Source of the DNA: Tolypothrix brevis GSE-NOS-MK-07-07A
GTDB lineage: Bacteria; Cyanobacteriota; Cyanobacteriia; Cyanobacteriales; Nostocaceae
Assembly: GCA_019358985.1 (NCBI GenBank)
Contig: JAHHIJ010000015.1
Coordinates: 1 to 64,000, forward strand
Length of the DNA: 64,000 nucleotides
Reading direction: 5' to 3'
Position numbers and translations under genes: made by a program. The notes beneath the pieces were generated by a model. That model searched no databases, was not told the origin of the DNA, and worked only from the letters and a program-made list of their open reading frames with translations. Positions 47,135 through 57,215 of the stretch are shown here, piece by piece (within the stretch, counting starts at the first letter, position 1; each line of letters opens with the position of its first letter).

Positions 47135-48031
47135 CTACTTCCGGATACTATTTTCTTTCCGTAAACGGGGATTGACAAATTCATTTAAACCCTCACCTAG
47201 CAGGGACAACCCAACCACCATTAATGTCATTGCCAAACCGGGAAAAAGCGTAGTCCACCAAATGCCAGTAGGTAGTGCTTCTAAAGCTTGTTTTAAATCG
47301 TGTCCCCATTCTGCCACTTCTTCGGGAAGTCCTAGCCCCAAAAAGCCCAAACCCCCCAACACCAAAATTGCATCGGCAGCGTTAAGGGTGAAAAGTACGG
47401 GTACGCTTTGAATTACGTTGAAAAATAAATATCGTGAAAGAACCTGCCAAGTGTTGGCACCCATTGCTTGGGCAGCTTCGATAAACACTTCAGTTTTCAC
47501 GCTAACTGTGTGGTTGCGGACAACGCGGTAATATTGGGGGATGTAAGCAATACTAATTGCGATCGCTGCATTTAATATTCCCCTTCCCACCACAAACGCC
47601 AGCGTTACGGAAAGCAGCAACCCCGGTAAGGTATAAATGCTATCCATAATAAATAGCAAAAATTTATCCAATCTACCGCCCAGATATCCACTCAGCATCC
47701 CTAAAGGCACCCCTATAAACATACTGAGTGAGGTAGCCAAGATAACCACTTGCAACGCAGCTTGAACGCCGAAAATAGTCCGCGAGAACACATCATAGCC
47801 CAAGCGACTGGTGCCAAACCAATGTTTTCCTGAGGGTGGCTCGTGAATCGGGTTAGCGAGGAAATCTGTAGGATCTTGCAGCCATCCCCAAGCTTGAAAA
47901 ACGGGTGCGAAAAAAGCCAGGAAGACGAAAAACAAAGTCATAGCTATCCCAATCAGCATTAATTGCTGTGATAAATTGGGATTGTTGGCAAAACGCAAAA
48001 ATCTGGGTAGTGGTTTTTTGATAACTGTCAT
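47135..48031 (-). CDS. Oligopeptide-type ABC transporter permease (DppC-like)
   Basis: 298 residues. A cytoplasmic N-terminus, a membrane helix (LMLIGIAMTLFFVFLAFFAP) and the typical periplasmic GKHWFGTSRLGYDVFSRTIF, then five helices. The inner loop EAAQAMGANTWQVLSRYLFF is the EAA motif that contacts the ATPase, and GGLGFLGLGLPEEVAEWG is typical of the DppC group. Imports peptides or nickel with partners located elsewhere; no ATPase or binding protein adjoins it. ATG 48031. Confidence 0.93.
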   Translation of the reverse strand: MTVIKKPLPRFLRFANNPNLSQQLMLIGIAMTLFFVFLAFFAPVFQAWGWLQDPTDFLANPIHEPPSGKHWFGTSRLGYDVFSRTIFGVQAALQVVILATSLSMFIGVPLGMLSGYLGGRLDKFLLFIMDSIYTLPGLLLSVTLAFVVGRGILNAAIAISIAYIPQYYRVVRNHTVSVKTEVFIEAAQAMGANTWQVLSRYLFFNVIQSVPVLFTLNAADAILVLGGLGFLGLGLPEEVAEWGHDLKQALEALPTGIWWTTLFPGLAMTLMVVGLSLLGEGLNEFVNPRLRKENSIRK

Positions 48032-48144
48032 GAGCGATCGCAGATCCGAAAAGCAAGATACGCTGACAATTTTACATATCAGATGAATTAAGGCAATACA
48101 CTAACACAAAAAGTAGGAATTGGGCATCTACAAAAAAAACGTAT

Positions 48145-48165
48145 AGACGTAGCAATGCTACGTCT
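48145..48165. repeat. Palindrome AGACGTAGC-GCTACGTCT
   Basis: A 21-base palindrome with arms AGACGTAGCA/TGCTACGTCT. The same core lies inside the TAGACATCTCC elements and in the 54281 repeat, so this may be a solitary core or remnant. Located in the spacer before the NTRC gene. Confidence 0.6.
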
Positions 48166-48233
48166 GTGAGCGGGTTTTGGACGCTGCACCCTTCTTTATT
48201 GTCGGGCAGGAGCGAAAACAAGCCCCAATGCCC

Positions 48234-49598
48234 TTACAAATTGCTTTCAATCAACTTACGATATTCGCTTTTTTGCTTGACGCCTTTAACTTCGTTGATC
48301 AGTTCTTTATTTTTAAACAGTTGAATCGTCGGTGTCCCTGTCACGTTGGCATTTTCGGCAATATCACGGTCTTTATCGATGTCAACTTCTACAAAGTGTA
48401 TTTTACCATCAAATTCATCCACCACTTTATTTAAAATTGGTTTGAGGGTATGGCAAGGACCGCAGCCAGGAGAAACGTATTTGACAAGGATTAAGCGATC
48501 GCTATTGTGGAACAATTTCCGTAAAGCATAACCCCCCTCATGGCGTGTCGCATTTAAATCAAATTCTTCTGAAGTTGCTTTCTTCTCAGTTGCTTGATGT
48601 TCTAATTCATTATCTGAAGTTTCCAGTTTTTGATGAAATTCTGAAATCAAACTAGCGGAAGACAACCAACGTTCAGCCAACATTGCCGCCATACAGCCGG
48701 TACCCGCAGCCGTAATTGCTTGACGAAACTCATGATCTTGCACGTCACCAGCTGCAAATACGCCTTCTACACTCGTTTCTACACTACCATGTTTGGTGAC
48801 AACGTAACCAACTTCATCCAGTTCTATTTGCCCTTCAAACAAAGATGTATTCGGCTTGTGACCAACAGCGTAAAATAAACCTTTAACGTACAGTTGACTT
48901 TCTTCACCAGTTTTGCTAAGGCGAATTTTAATTCCTTCCATGTTCCCGTTACCGAAGATATCCACAGCTTCGGTGTTCCAATGTACCTGGATTTTCGGGT
49001 TATTCAAAACCCGGTCTTGCATGGCTTTGGAAGCACGCATTTTTTCAGAACGTACCAATAAATTCACCTTTGAGGCATATTTGGTCAGGTAAATCGCTTC
49101 TTCTGCTGCCGTGTCACCAGCCCCAATTACAGCCAATTCCGCACCCTGAAAAATCGGCGTAGCACCATCACAGATAGCACAAGCGGAAATACCCCGATTC
49201 CAAAATTCATGTTCGCTGGGTAAACCTAAACGCTTTGCGATCGCACCTGTGGCAATAATAATACTGTGGGTTTTAAATTCCCGTTCTTCCGAGCGGACAG
49301 TAAAAGGACGCTGACTCAAATCAACTGAGATCACATCCTCAGTATATAACTCGGCTCCCCAACGCTCCGCTTGAGCCTTCATTTGATCCATCAGTTCGGG
49401 TCCTGTAATCCCTCGCGCAAACCCCGGAAAGTTCTCAACTTCAGTCGTTGTCATCAACTGTCCACCAGGTAATCCCCCAGCTTGGAAACCTTCAAATACA
49501 ACAGGTTTCAGGTTAGCCCGTCCCGCATAAATAGCCGCTGTGTATCCAGCCGGACCAGAACCGATAATTACCAAGTTTTCTACTGTAGGGTTAGTCAT
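48234..49598 (-). CDS. NADPH-thioredoxin reductase C (NTRC)
   Basis: 454 residues. The reductase part (1-~310) has FAD site [20 protein letters not shown], the redox pair CAIC (C140, C143) and NADPH site [12 protein letters not shown] (~157-168). A Ser/Glu-rich linker (~325-350) joins a C-terminal thioredoxin (~360-454) with SPGCGPC (CGPC 379-382) and [10 protein letters not shown]. The fused enzyme reduces 2-Cys peroxiredoxin with NADPH and serves as a dark or low-light redox system in cyanobacteria and plastids. ATG 49598. Confidence 0.95.
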   Translation of the reverse strand: MTNPTVENLVIIGSGPAGYTAAIYAGRANLKPVVFEGFQAGGLPGGQLMTTTEVENFPGFARGITGPELMDQMKAQAERWGAELYTEDVISVDLSQRPFTVRSEEREFKTHSIIIATGAIAKRLGLPSEHEFWNRGISACAICDGATPIFQGAELAVIGAGDTAAEEAIYLTKYASKVNLLVRSEKMRASKAMQDRVLNNPKIQVHWNTEAVDIFGNGNMEGIKIRLSKTGEESQLYVKGLFYAVGHKPNTSLFEGQIELDEVGYVVTKHGSVETSVEGVFAAGDVQDHEFRQAITAAGTGCMAAMLAERWLSSASLISEFHQKLETSDNELEHQATEKKATSEEFDLNATRHEGGYALRKLFHNSDRLILVKYVSPGCGPCHTLKPILNKVVDEFDGKIHFVEVDIDKDRDIAENANVTGTPTIQLFKNKELINEVKGVKQKSEYRKLIESNL

Positions 49599-49672
49599 AA
49601 ATATACGAACTCATAACGACTACGCTTAGTTTAGCATAAAATAAAGCGTGGCAACAAAGCTAAAGAATTGTG

Positions 49673-49770
49673 TAGCCGCGACTTTTATTACTCTTGCCAG
49701 ATGAAATTTGAAACCCTATTTTCACGTTAGTCCGCCTAATCGCGGACTTTGTTTGTCTAGCCGCGACTTC
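49673..49770. repeat. GTAGCCGCGACTT direct repeats with hairpin
   Basis: GTAGCCGCGACTT at about 49672 and CTAGCCGCGACTT at about 49757 bracket a hairpin GTCCGC-ctaatc-GCGGAC (49730-49747) followed by TTTGTTTGT. The same hairpin-plus-TTTG layout is seen at 29209-29245. In the spacer 49599-49875 between the divergent NTRC and methyltransferase genes. Confidence 0.55.
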
Positions 49771-49875
49771 CAGTCGTCAGGGCTTCATTAGATTATTAGG
49801 GATACTCAAGTACTGGACGATCGCCTCATACAACCGCCAAAATAGCATTTTGGCATAACTAGGAAAAATTCATCA

Positions 49876-51201
49876 ATGGAAAACCAAACATCGGAGTTAC
49901 GAGAAAAAATTCGTCAGCATTTTAACGAGATTCCATACCCGAATAATCCTGTAGAAACGTCACCTAAAAATGACTTAAATTTGCTTTATGTTTATAATTT
50001 TATAACACCTTTCTATATTAGAAATCAAAAAGTTATAGATACGAAAGGTAAAGTAATTTTAGATGCAGGTTGTGGATCGGGGTACACATCTTTGGCTTTA
50101 GCAGAAGCAAATCCAGAAGCCAAAATTGTGGGAATTGATTTATCAGAAGAATCGGTAAAATTAGCTTGCGATCGCTTACACTATCATGGCTTCGATAACG
50201 CCGAATTTTATCCTCTTTCCATAGAAGATATAACTAAACTAGGAATGAAGTTTGATTATATTAACTGTGACGAAACCCTTTATTTATTGCCCGATCCGAT
50301 TTTAGGGTTACAACTAATGAAATCTGTGTTGAAACCCGATGGAATTATTCATACTAACCTTCACAGTTATCGGCAGCGGTTTTACTTTTATCAAGCTCAG
50401 GAACTGTGTCAAACAATGGGATTGTTGGATGGCTCTCCTCATGAATTTGAGGCAGAATTACTTAGAGATATGATGAGAGCTTTAAGAGATGATGTAATTT
50501 TAAAGCAAAAAACCTGGGATGATGAATTCGACAATGCACCAGCTTCAGCATTGTTCAATCATTTATTGCAAGGAGATAAAGGTCATACTATAAAACAAAT
50601 GTTTGCGGCTTTAAAAGCAGCTGATTTAGAGTTTATGAGTATGGTGGAGTGGCAACACTGGGAATTAATGGATTTGTTCAAAAATCGCGATGATTTGCCA
50701 ATGTTTATCGCCATGAGCTTACCAGAACTTTCAGTAGAAGAACAGCTGCATTTAGTTGACTTGTTGCATCCTACTCAACGTTTACTAGACTTTTGGTGTG
50801 GTCATCGTCACGAAAGTAAAACGTTTGTACCAGTTTATGAGTGGACATTAAATGACTGGCTGATGTCAAGAGTGCATCTCCATCCCCAATTAAAAACACC
50901 TCAGATCCAAAAGGATTTGATTGACTGCATTACTCAAGAGCGATCGTGGTCAATTAGTCACTATATTAATCTTCCCATCAAAGCGCCTGTAGAGATAGAT
51001 AGTGCGATCGCAGCTTGTTTGCTACCGCTATGGGAAGGAGAACAGCTTTTCACCTCGTTAGTAGAATGCTGGCTGTTGATTTCACCACGGGATATTGTCA
51101 GCTTAGAACCGATGAGTTACCAAAAAGCCTGTAATGAGCTTCAAAACCTCTTGTGCAAGCTAGAAGTCTTTTTATACGTGCTTTTAGAGCAGGTTGGATA
51201 A
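49876..51201 (+). CDS. Class I SAM methyltransferase with C-terminal extension
   Basis: 441 residues. After KIRQHFNEIPYPNNPVETSP, the methyltransferase core has VILDAGCGSGYTSLALAEAN (motif I), IVGIDLSEESV (motif II) and FDYINCDETLYLLPDP, with LKPDGIIHTNLHS (motif III). The last ~230 residues are mostly helical and likely regulatory or for binding a target, a layout seen in cyanobacterial methyltransferases beside TPR/SPINDLY genes. About 120 bases before the pilin gene, same strand. Substrate unknown; a protein or a glycan is possible. Confidence 0.87.
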   Translation: MENQTSELREKIRQHFNEIPYPNNPVETSPKNDLNLLYVYNFITPFYIRNQKVIDTKGKVILDAGCGSGYTSLALAEANPEAKIVGIDLSEESVKLACDRLHYHGFDNAEFYPLSIEDITKLGMKFDYINCDETLYLLPDPILGLQLMKSVLKPDGIIHTNLHSYRQRFYFYQAQELCQTMGLLDGSPHEFEAELLRDMMRALRDDVILKQKTWDDEFDNAPASALFNHLLQGDKGHTIKQMFAALKAADLEFMSMVEWQHWELMDLFKNRDDLPMFIAMSLPELSVEEQLHLVDLLHPTQRLLDFWCGHRHESKTFVPVYEWTLNDWLMSRVHLHPQLKTPQIQKDLIDCITQERSWSISHYINLPIKAPVEIDSAIAACLLPLWEGEQLFTSLVECWLLISPRDIVSLEPMSYQKACNELQNLLCKLEVFLYVLLEQVG

Positions 51202-51320
51202 AAATTGTGAGCTACTTTGCCAAAAGATTTTTCCCAAGGTGATATGAAAGCGCTAAAAGTGGGCAAGTTATATCTAGAACTCACCAATCTAATTAAACAT
51301 CCCCCTTTTAGGAAAAACCC

Positions 51321-51866
51321 ATGCTTAAGCCAGAACTACAAGCAAAATTTCTCCAACACATCAACCGTAAGAAAAAAGATGATGAAGGTTTCACTCTTAT
51401 TGAATTATTAGTAGTTGTAATTATTATCGGTGTATTGGCAGCGATCGCTTTGCCATCTTTACTAGGTCAGGTTAGCAAAGCTAAACAAGCGGAAGCAAAG
51501 CAAAACGTCGGTGCTATTAACCGCGCTCAACAAGCATATTTCTTGCAACCACAGGAATTTGCTGATAGTATCCCCGAATTGGGAATCGGTATCAAAACTC
51601 AGACTGATAACTACAATTACACAGTGACGACTAATACACTCGCTACTAATTCATTTTCTCAAACAAGAGCGGTAGCAAGAAAAACTGCACTGAAATCCTA
51701 TTTTGGAATAGTGGGTACAGCCATTGGGGACACCGTTACATCAGAGGTATTAACTTTAGCAGGAGCTTGTGAATCTGTTAACCCAACATCAATCGTGGGA
51801 ACTGCTACAGCATTTAACACACAATGTTCTACCGTTGCTACGGGCTATAGCGATTTAGCTAAGTAA
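51321..51866 (+). CDS. pilA: Type IV pilin (PilA-like)
   Basis: 181 residues. The prepilin leader is 23 residues, basic (INRKKKDDEG), followed by GFTLIELLVVVIIIGVLAA, the PilD cleavage site G/F with Glu5 and the hydrophobic alpha1 helix. The C-domain has a probable disulfide pair (LAGACESV and NTQCSTVATG). Cleaved and N-methylated by PilD, it can form pili for motility or DNA uptake, or be a pseudopilin. An ATG 51321 start gives the normal length. A terminator-like hairpin follows. Confidence 0.93.
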   Translation: MLKPELQAKFLQHINRKKKDDEGFTLIELLVVVIIIGVLAAIALPSLLGQVSKAKQAEAKQNVGAINRAQQAYFLQPQEFADSIPELGIGIKTQTDNYNYTVTTNTLATNSFSQTRAVARKTALKSYFGIVGTAIGDTVTSEVLTLAGACESVNPTSIVGTATAFNTQCSTVATGYSDLAK

Positions 51867-51928
51867 GAAAAAAGCAGTTTTTTCAGTTAATGCTTTTAGT
51901 TAAAATCGCCTAAATTTTCTGTTTGATT

Positions 51929-51957
51929 GGGTAGTGTGATTGCACATTACCCATTTT
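51929..51957 (+). terminator. Terminator after the pilin gene
   Basis: GGGTAGTGTG-attg-CACATTACCC, a 10-bp stem with one G-T pair, followed by ATTTTACTG. Lies 63 bases after the pilin stop and 29 before the SPINDLY-like gene. Confidence 0.6.
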
Positions 51958-51985
51958 ACTGTTACAAGTTTTTGGTAAAAATCCT

Positions 51986-54205
51986 ATGTCTTCTTTAATT
52001 GCTCCCGTCCAATGGCAGCAACATGCTGCACAATATTTGATTCAAGGAAACTACACTCAAGCTGTAAATGTTTACGAACAGGCAATTGAGGTAGAGCCTG
52101 ATGTCAAGTTTCATTATTGGCATTTAGGATTAAACTTACTATTGCAAGGTCACGATGTGGAAGCACAAACGACTTGGTTCATGGCAATGTTAGAGGGTGA
52201 ACCAGAACAAATTGAACTATGGAATAGTGAATTAGTACAAGTTTTGCAGACAGAAGCCGAGAGGCAAGAAAAACTTGAAGAATATACAATTAGCTGGAAA
52301 ATTCGCCAGCAAATTAAAGAAATTAATCCTCAAGAGATTAATAACCTATTATATCTTGTCCCATTAGCTATTAAGCTAGATACATATACAGGAGAAGAAT
52401 TAACTAAACTTGGTTTAATTAAAATACTCAAATCAAAATCACTATCACAAATAGATTTTGAACTGTTACAAGAAGTTTTACAGATTCTTTTAGAACTTGC
52501 AACTTTGTTTCCATCAACGCTAAATTTAGTAGAAATTTGCTTACCTTTTTTTGAAAAAAAGCCTGTAGACTTATTACACATTGTACTCCCAGCGGCTTTA
52601 GAAATAGGTTACTCTCAAAGATTTCCCAAAATTGCCGCATCGTTATGTGAATTATATTTACGTATCGATGAGAAAAACATAGAAGTTATATTTCATTTAG
52701 CAAGTTTTTATCAAAATTATAATGAATTTGACAAGGGTATAGAAACAGCGAAACTCGCTTATTCTTTAGCAACTAATTTGTCAGATATTATTTTTGCCAA
52801 TCGCCAAGTTTTGCGTGGTTTAATGAGTGCTGGTGGATATTGGCAAGAAGCTGATATAGCATCTAAAAAACAGGAATCTTTAATTTTATCGCTAATAGAA
52901 AAAAAACCAACAGACCTTGAACAAGTTAGAAATTTAAGGTTATGTAATGCCAACTACTTTGCAACTTATTTTGAAGATAATCCGAGAAAGTTTAGAAAAA
53001 TTCAAAATGAATTACTTGAGGTTTGTAAAGCTAATTCGGAAAATTACGCTAAAGAACATGTAGAGAAATTTAGTCAAGGACTTGCACATAGAAAGCAAAA
53101 AGTTTTATCTAAGAAAAAATTAAAAGTTGGATATGTATCTCATTGTCTGAAACGGCATTCTGTCGGATGGTTAGCAAAATGGTTATTCCACCACCATGAC
53201 AGAGACAAATTTGAAATTAATGGTTATTTTCTCAATACTAATCCTGTATACGATCCGTTATACGAATGGTATTTAGACAAAGTTGATAAAGCCTACAATT
53301 CAAGCAAAATTACGGAAACAGCCGAGCAAATTTATCAAGATGAAGTTGATATTTTAATTGATTTAGATAGCATTACATTAGATTCTACCTGTGAAATTAT
53401 GACGCTAAAACCCGCACCTATTCAAGCTACATGGTTGGGTTGGGATGCTTCGGGGATTCCTAATGTTGATTATTTTATTGCCGATCCCTACGTTTTACCA
53501 GAATCAGCAGACGAGTACTACAGTGAGAAAATTTGGCGTTTACCTCATAGCTATATTGCTGTAGATGGTTTTGATATTGGTGTGCCTACAGTTTGCCGCA
53601 GGGACTTAGATATTCCCAGCAATGCAATTGTTTATCTTTGTACTCAGCGTAGCTTCAAACGGAGTCCAGATACAGCACGACTGCAATTAAGAATCATCAA
53701 AGAAGTGCCAAATAGCTACTTTTTAATTAAAGGCACCGCTGACGAAAAATCAACAAAAAATTCCTTTTTTCAGCTAGCAGAAGAGGAAGGTGTAGATACC
53801 TCAAAACTGCGTTTTCTCCCTGACGTTGCTTTTGAATCACTTCATAGAGCTAATTTAGGCATTGCCGATGTAGTGCTAGACACTTTTCCTTATAATGGAG
53901 CGACCACAACAATGGAAACTCTGTGGATGTGTCTTCCTTTAGTCACAAGAGTTGGTGAGCAATTTGCCGCTCGTAATAGCTACACCATGATGATGAACGC
54001 AGGTATCACAGAAGGCATTGCTTGGACGGATGAAGAATATCTTGAGTGGGGTATTCGTTTGGGTAAAGATGAAGCTTTACGGCAGAAAATAAGTTGGAAA
54101 CTTAAAGCATCGCGTCAAACTGCACCACTATGGAATGCTAAACAGTTTACCCGTGAGATGGAGAAAGCTTACGAGCAAATGTGGCAAAAATATCTTGAAC
54201 AGTAA
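51986..54205 (+). CDS. SPINDLY-type O-GlcNAc transferase (GT41) with TPR
   Basis: 739 residues. The N-terminal ~370 are TPR-like helices (LIQGNYTQAVNVYEQAIEVE and others, well degenerated). The GT41 catalytic part (~375-739) has KLKVGYVSHCLKRHSVGWLA, APIQATWLGWDASGIPNVDY, YLCTQRSFKRSPDTARL and VLDTFPYNGATTTMETLWM, the conserved UDP-sugar region. GT41 enzymes add GlcNAc or fucose to Ser/Thr of proteins. It follows the pilin with only a hairpin between, so pilin or another surface protein is an attractive target. A GATCCCC hairpin with T-run ends the transcript. Confidence 0.92.
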   Translation: MSSLIAPVQWQQHAAQYLIQGNYTQAVNVYEQAIEVEPDVKFHYWHLGLNLLLQGHDVEAQTTWFMAMLEGEPEQIELWNSELVQVLQTEAERQEKLEEYTISWKIRQQIKEINPQEINNLLYLVPLAIKLDTYTGEELTKLGLIKILKSKSLSQIDFELLQEVLQILLELATLFPSTLNLVEICLPFFEKKPVDLLHIVLPAALEIGYSQRFPKIAASLCELYLRIDEKNIEVIFHLASFYQNYNEFDKGIETAKLAYSLATNLSDIIFANRQVLRGLMSAGGYWQEADIASKKQESLILSLIEKKPTDLEQVRNLRLCNANYFATYFEDNPRKFRKIQNELLEVCKANSENYAKEHVEKFSQGLAHRKQKVLSKKKLKVGYVSHCLKRHSVGWLAKWLFHHHDRDKFEINGYFLNTNPVYDPLYEWYLDKVDKAYNSSKITETAEQIYQDEVDILIDLDSITLDSTCEIMTLKPAPIQATWLGWDASGIPNVDYFIADPYVLPESADEYYSEKIWRLPHSYIAVDGFDIGVPTVCRRDLDIPSNAIVYLCTQRSFKRSPDTARLQLRIIKEVPNSYFLIKGTADEKSTKNSFFQLAEEEGVDTSKLRFLPDVAFESLHRANLGIADVVLDTFPYNGATTTMETLWMCLPLVTRVGEQFAARNSYTMMMNAGITEGIAWTDEEYLEWGIRLGKDEALRQKISWKLKASRQTAPLWNAKQFTREMEKAYEQMWQKYLEQ

Positions 54206-54221
54206 TAATTGACCTTCTTCA

Positions 54222-54258
54222 GATCCCCGACTTCTTAAAGAAGTCGGGGATCTTGTTT
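54222..54258 (+). terminator. GATCCCCGACTTCTT hairpin plus T-run, copy 2
   Basis: The 31-base inverted repeat (54222-54252) is the same as at 19986-20016 except for the centre base, and here is followed by TTGTTTTTT. It starts 17 bases after the SPINDLY stop. So this repeat serves as a terminator at this site. Confidence 0.75.
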
Positions 54259-54280
54259 TTTGACGAATCATTTACAATTG

Positions 54281-54341
54281 CTATACCAGATTGCGTTGTT
54301 ATTAAATACACGTAGAGACGTAGCACTGCTACGTCTCTACA
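54281..54341. repeat. AGATTGCGTTGT repeat with AGACGTAGCA core
   Basis: CAGATTGCGTTGTTATTAAA, then a palindrome AGACGTAGCACTGCTACGTCT with CTACAGAG. Counterpart of 1702-1790, where the leader is the same and the palindrome differs. Lies between convergent genes. Confidence 0.65.
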
Positions 54342-54370
54342 GAGTTTTAGGTTTTACCCATGTACCTCAT

Positions 54371-57157
54371 TTACCTGAAATTTGCTGTATGTAGCGCTAA
54401 TTCAATGAAACTATCTAAATTATAAGATGAAAGATTTTGTGCTAAAGCTTGTTGATTTTCAGATTCTAAAATAATTCTCGCTGTCAACCGAGATAATAAA
54501 GCTTTCCACTGGATATCAGCTAAGTTACTAACTAAAGAAATTTCTAGACCTTCGCTAATATCTAAATCTTCTTCCATCAGCAGATTCATTGCCACACCAG
54601 ATAACAAAAGTTCGGCATCTTCACTAGAAATCCCATTAGTATCAATTAGCAAAGTTATTTTTTTGCTATCGGGATGAGTTGCGATCGCACTAATAACTCT
54701 TTGCAATTCTAAACCGAGTAATTCTTCTGGCTGTGACCAATCTGGAAATACAATCAAATTGATTTCTCTGAGATTTAATGACAGAAGAGTAGTATTAATT
54801 AAGGTAGAACTAACTACTTTTGCCATATTTGACCAAGAAAACTGTTTCGCTTGTTCTAATCCCGCAGCAATTAACGAGTTGCGAACAGATGGCTTTTGTA
54901 TTTCACACAATGCATTTACCATTTCCTCAACATCATCATCTTGCACATATAATGCGGCTTTACCTGCAACTTCTGGAAGTGATGCATTGGGGCAAGTTAT
55001 GACTGGACAACCACAAGCGATCGCTTCCAAAACTGGCAAACCAAAACCTTCATATTTAGAAGGATAAATCAGCGCAATAGCACCAGAGTAAGCGATCGCT
55101 AACTCTTCATCGCTAAGTTGCAATATATGCACGATGCTACCTGATGTATAAGCTCTAAAATCTAGGTCTGCTAATCCACCAATTCCTGTGCAGACAATAT
55201 CAAACCCGTAGCTACTAGCGAGTTGATAAAAAGCCTCGAAGAACAAAATACTATTTTTATAACCGCTGCCTGCACCAACTAAAATAAAGTAAGGTTTTGT
55301 AATACCATATTTAGTTTTAAAAGCATTCAACTCTTCTGGCTGTGCTGGTGAAAATATTTGATGATTAACACCATTTTGAGCAATTATGACAGATTCTAAT
55401 GATATGTCAGGAAAACACTTTACCAAGTCTCGTGCGGTGTTTTCTGAAACGGCAATATAAGTTGAAGCATGTTGAATTCCATAATGCTTTTCTTGCCACA
55501 TGGGATGATTTAGATTCCATCCAAAAACTTCTGGAATCATATCATGTGCTAGAAATACAGAAGGTGTTGCAATCGGTGTTGTGTAGTAAGAAGAGATAAA
55601 TAAATCAGCACCTTCTTCATCGCAAACTTGCTGTAAAATTTGGCGATCGCTATCAGTGGCGTTGTAGTTGTAATGTGGTAAAGTGCGATATCTAATACCA
55701 GCTATTTGAGGAGCAGTTCCAGCCCGATCAAGTACAACAATATGCTTCGCAAAGCCATTGTTTACCCATTCTTCTAATAGGGATTTCCAAACTCGCGCAA
55801 TCCCAGTTTTATAAAGTTGAAAAAATACGCCATCAATAATAATTTTCGGATGTGTTGAATAATATTTTCTCGCAAAAATTCCTCTATTACGAATATGTAA
55901 AGCCATCTGATCGAGACGTCCATCCCTGCCAGTAGTATTTTGTTTATGTCGCATCAAGTTTTCAATTTGAGGAATAGGTATCAGCGAGTATCCTGCTAAT
56001 TTTGCCCTGTAGCACAAATCTACATCATCCCAATAACCTGGACCATAATCTTCACACCAACCTCCTAAGACTTTTAGTGTAGAATTTTTAATGCATAATG
56101 CCCATCCTTCTATATAAGTTTCATTTAGCTCATTTTGCATTAAACCGGGACCAGCTATACCATTTATAGCTAGGTTGCATAGGCTTTCAACTGGAAAACT
56201 TAAAACTTGCACATCATTGTTTAAGAACAAGATATACTCTCCTGTAGCCACCGCTGCACCTTGATTGTTACCTGCGGCAAATCCCCGATTTTCCTTGTTT
56301 CGGATGAGTTTAATATTGTGTTGCTGGCAAAATTCCTGCAATGCTAATTTGCCTTGTGGCTGACTACCATTATCAACAAAAATTATTTCCGCATCTTTCA
56401 AATGTTCAATATTACGCTTCCATATATCTAACAAGTCAGTATGATCCCACCAAGGTACAACTATACTGACAAATTTAATTTGTTTTATTTCTTTATATTC
56501 ATTTTCCAAAATTTGAATATTTTTTTGACACTGAGCATGTATTATATTTGTTAAATTCGACTTTTCATTCATATCCGATTGATTGCTGTCAATAGTAGTT
56601 AAACTATGCTCATCTTTAGAGAACGAAATTGTTGCTGCTACATTCTGTTCATTTGATAGTATATTTTTACTAGCTTCGACCCAAAAGCAACTTTGTCCAT
56701 GCGACCAGTATTGATTAATTTTAATTTCTCTAAAACTTGCATCTGTTAGTAGTTGGCGCAAACGAGTTTCAGTAAAACCTGTTTTATGAAATTCTCCAGG
56801 ATGAGTCTGCAAGCCGAAAATAGTATCTACTTGCCAGCCCCAACGCTCTTCTTCAGGCTTGGCTAACCATTGCTGCAAGCACCACTCAAGATTTGGCAAA
56901 TTCATGACCAATTTACCATCAGGCTTCAAAACTCTTGCCCATTCTTTTAATGCTAATGGTACCTCATACTTGCTGAGATGCTCTAACATATGCTCTGTGA
57001 AAATTTCATTTACAACGTCATCATCAATAGAAAGGTTAAAAATATCCATGTTGATGATGCTAGGAGCAGAAACATGTTGGTCAATGTTAAAGTATCCTTT
57101 TTTTATATTGACTCCACATCCGAGGTGCAGCTTCAATGAATTATTGTTGCGTTCCAT
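54371..57157 (-). CDS. Three-domain protein: methyltransferase + GT2 + GT4
   Basis: 928 residues from ATG 57157; TTG 57190, which has AGGG upstream, is an alternative adding 11 residues. Domain 1 (~1-175) is a methyltransferase-like SAM fold, LKLHLGCGVNIKKGYFNIDQ and IFTEHMLEHLSKYEVPLALK. Domain 2 (~225-445) is a GT2, FVSIVVPWWDHTDLLDIWKR, IIFVDNGSQPQG, NRGFAAGNNQGA and YILFLNNDV. Domain 3 (~450-800) is a GT4, NGVNHQIFSPAQPEELN, YFILVGAGSGYKN and ALIYPSKYEGFGLPVLEAIA. A C-terminal ~130 residues is unassigned. The fusion could build a methylated oligosaccharide on one scaffold. Convergent with the SPINDLY gene. Confidence 0.9.
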   Translation of the reverse strand: MERNNNSLKLHLGCGVNIKKGYFNIDQHVSAPSIINMDIFNLSIDDDVVNEIFTEHMLEHLSKYEVPLALKEWARVLKPDGKLVMNLPNLEWCLQQWLAKPEEERWGWQVDTIFGLQTHPGEFHKTGFTETRLRQLLTDASFREIKINQYWSHGQSCFWVEASKNILSNEQNVAATISFSKDEHSLTTIDSNQSDMNEKSNLTNIIHAQCQKNIQILENEYKEIKQIKFVSIVVPWWDHTDLLDIWKRNIEHLKDAEIIFVDNGSQPQGKLALQEFCQQHNIKLIRNKENRGFAAGNNQGAAVATGEYILFLNNDVQVLSFPVESLCNLAINGIAGPGLMQNELNETYIEGWALCIKNSTLKVLGGWCEDYGPGYWDDVDLCYRAKLAGYSLIPIPQIENLMRHKQNTTGRDGRLDQMALHIRNRGIFARKYYSTHPKIIIDGVFFQLYKTGIARVWKSLLEEWVNNGFAKHIVVLDRAGTAPQIAGIRYRTLPHYNYNATDSDRQILQQVCDEEGADLFISSYYTTPIATPSVFLAHDMIPEVFGWNLNHPMWQEKHYGIQHASTYIAVSENTARDLVKCFPDISLESVIIAQNGVNHQIFSPAQPEELNAFKTKYGITKPYFILVGAGSGYKNSILFFEAFYQLASSYGFDIVCTGIGGLADLDFRAYTSGSIVHILQLSDEELAIAYSGAIALIYPSKYEGFGLPVLEAIACGCPVITCPNASLPEVAGKAALYVQDDDVEEMVNALCEIQKPSVRNSLIAAGLEQAKQFSWSNMAKVVSSTLINTTLLSLNLREINLIVFPDWSQPEELLGLELQRVISAIATHPDSKKITLLIDTNGISSEDAELLLSGVAMNLLMEEDLDISEGLEISLVSNLADIQWKALLSRLTARIILESENQQALAQNLSSYNLDSFIELALHTANFR

Positions 57158-57215
57158 AGTTTTTTTGGTTAAATTAACTTTTTTTTCCAACTAACAACCC
57201 TAAAAGCGATCGCTC

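Noticed and set aside
51217-51411. 64-residue plus-strand frame before the pilin
   Set aside because: Overlaps the pilin start in another frame, with no similarity or separate signal.
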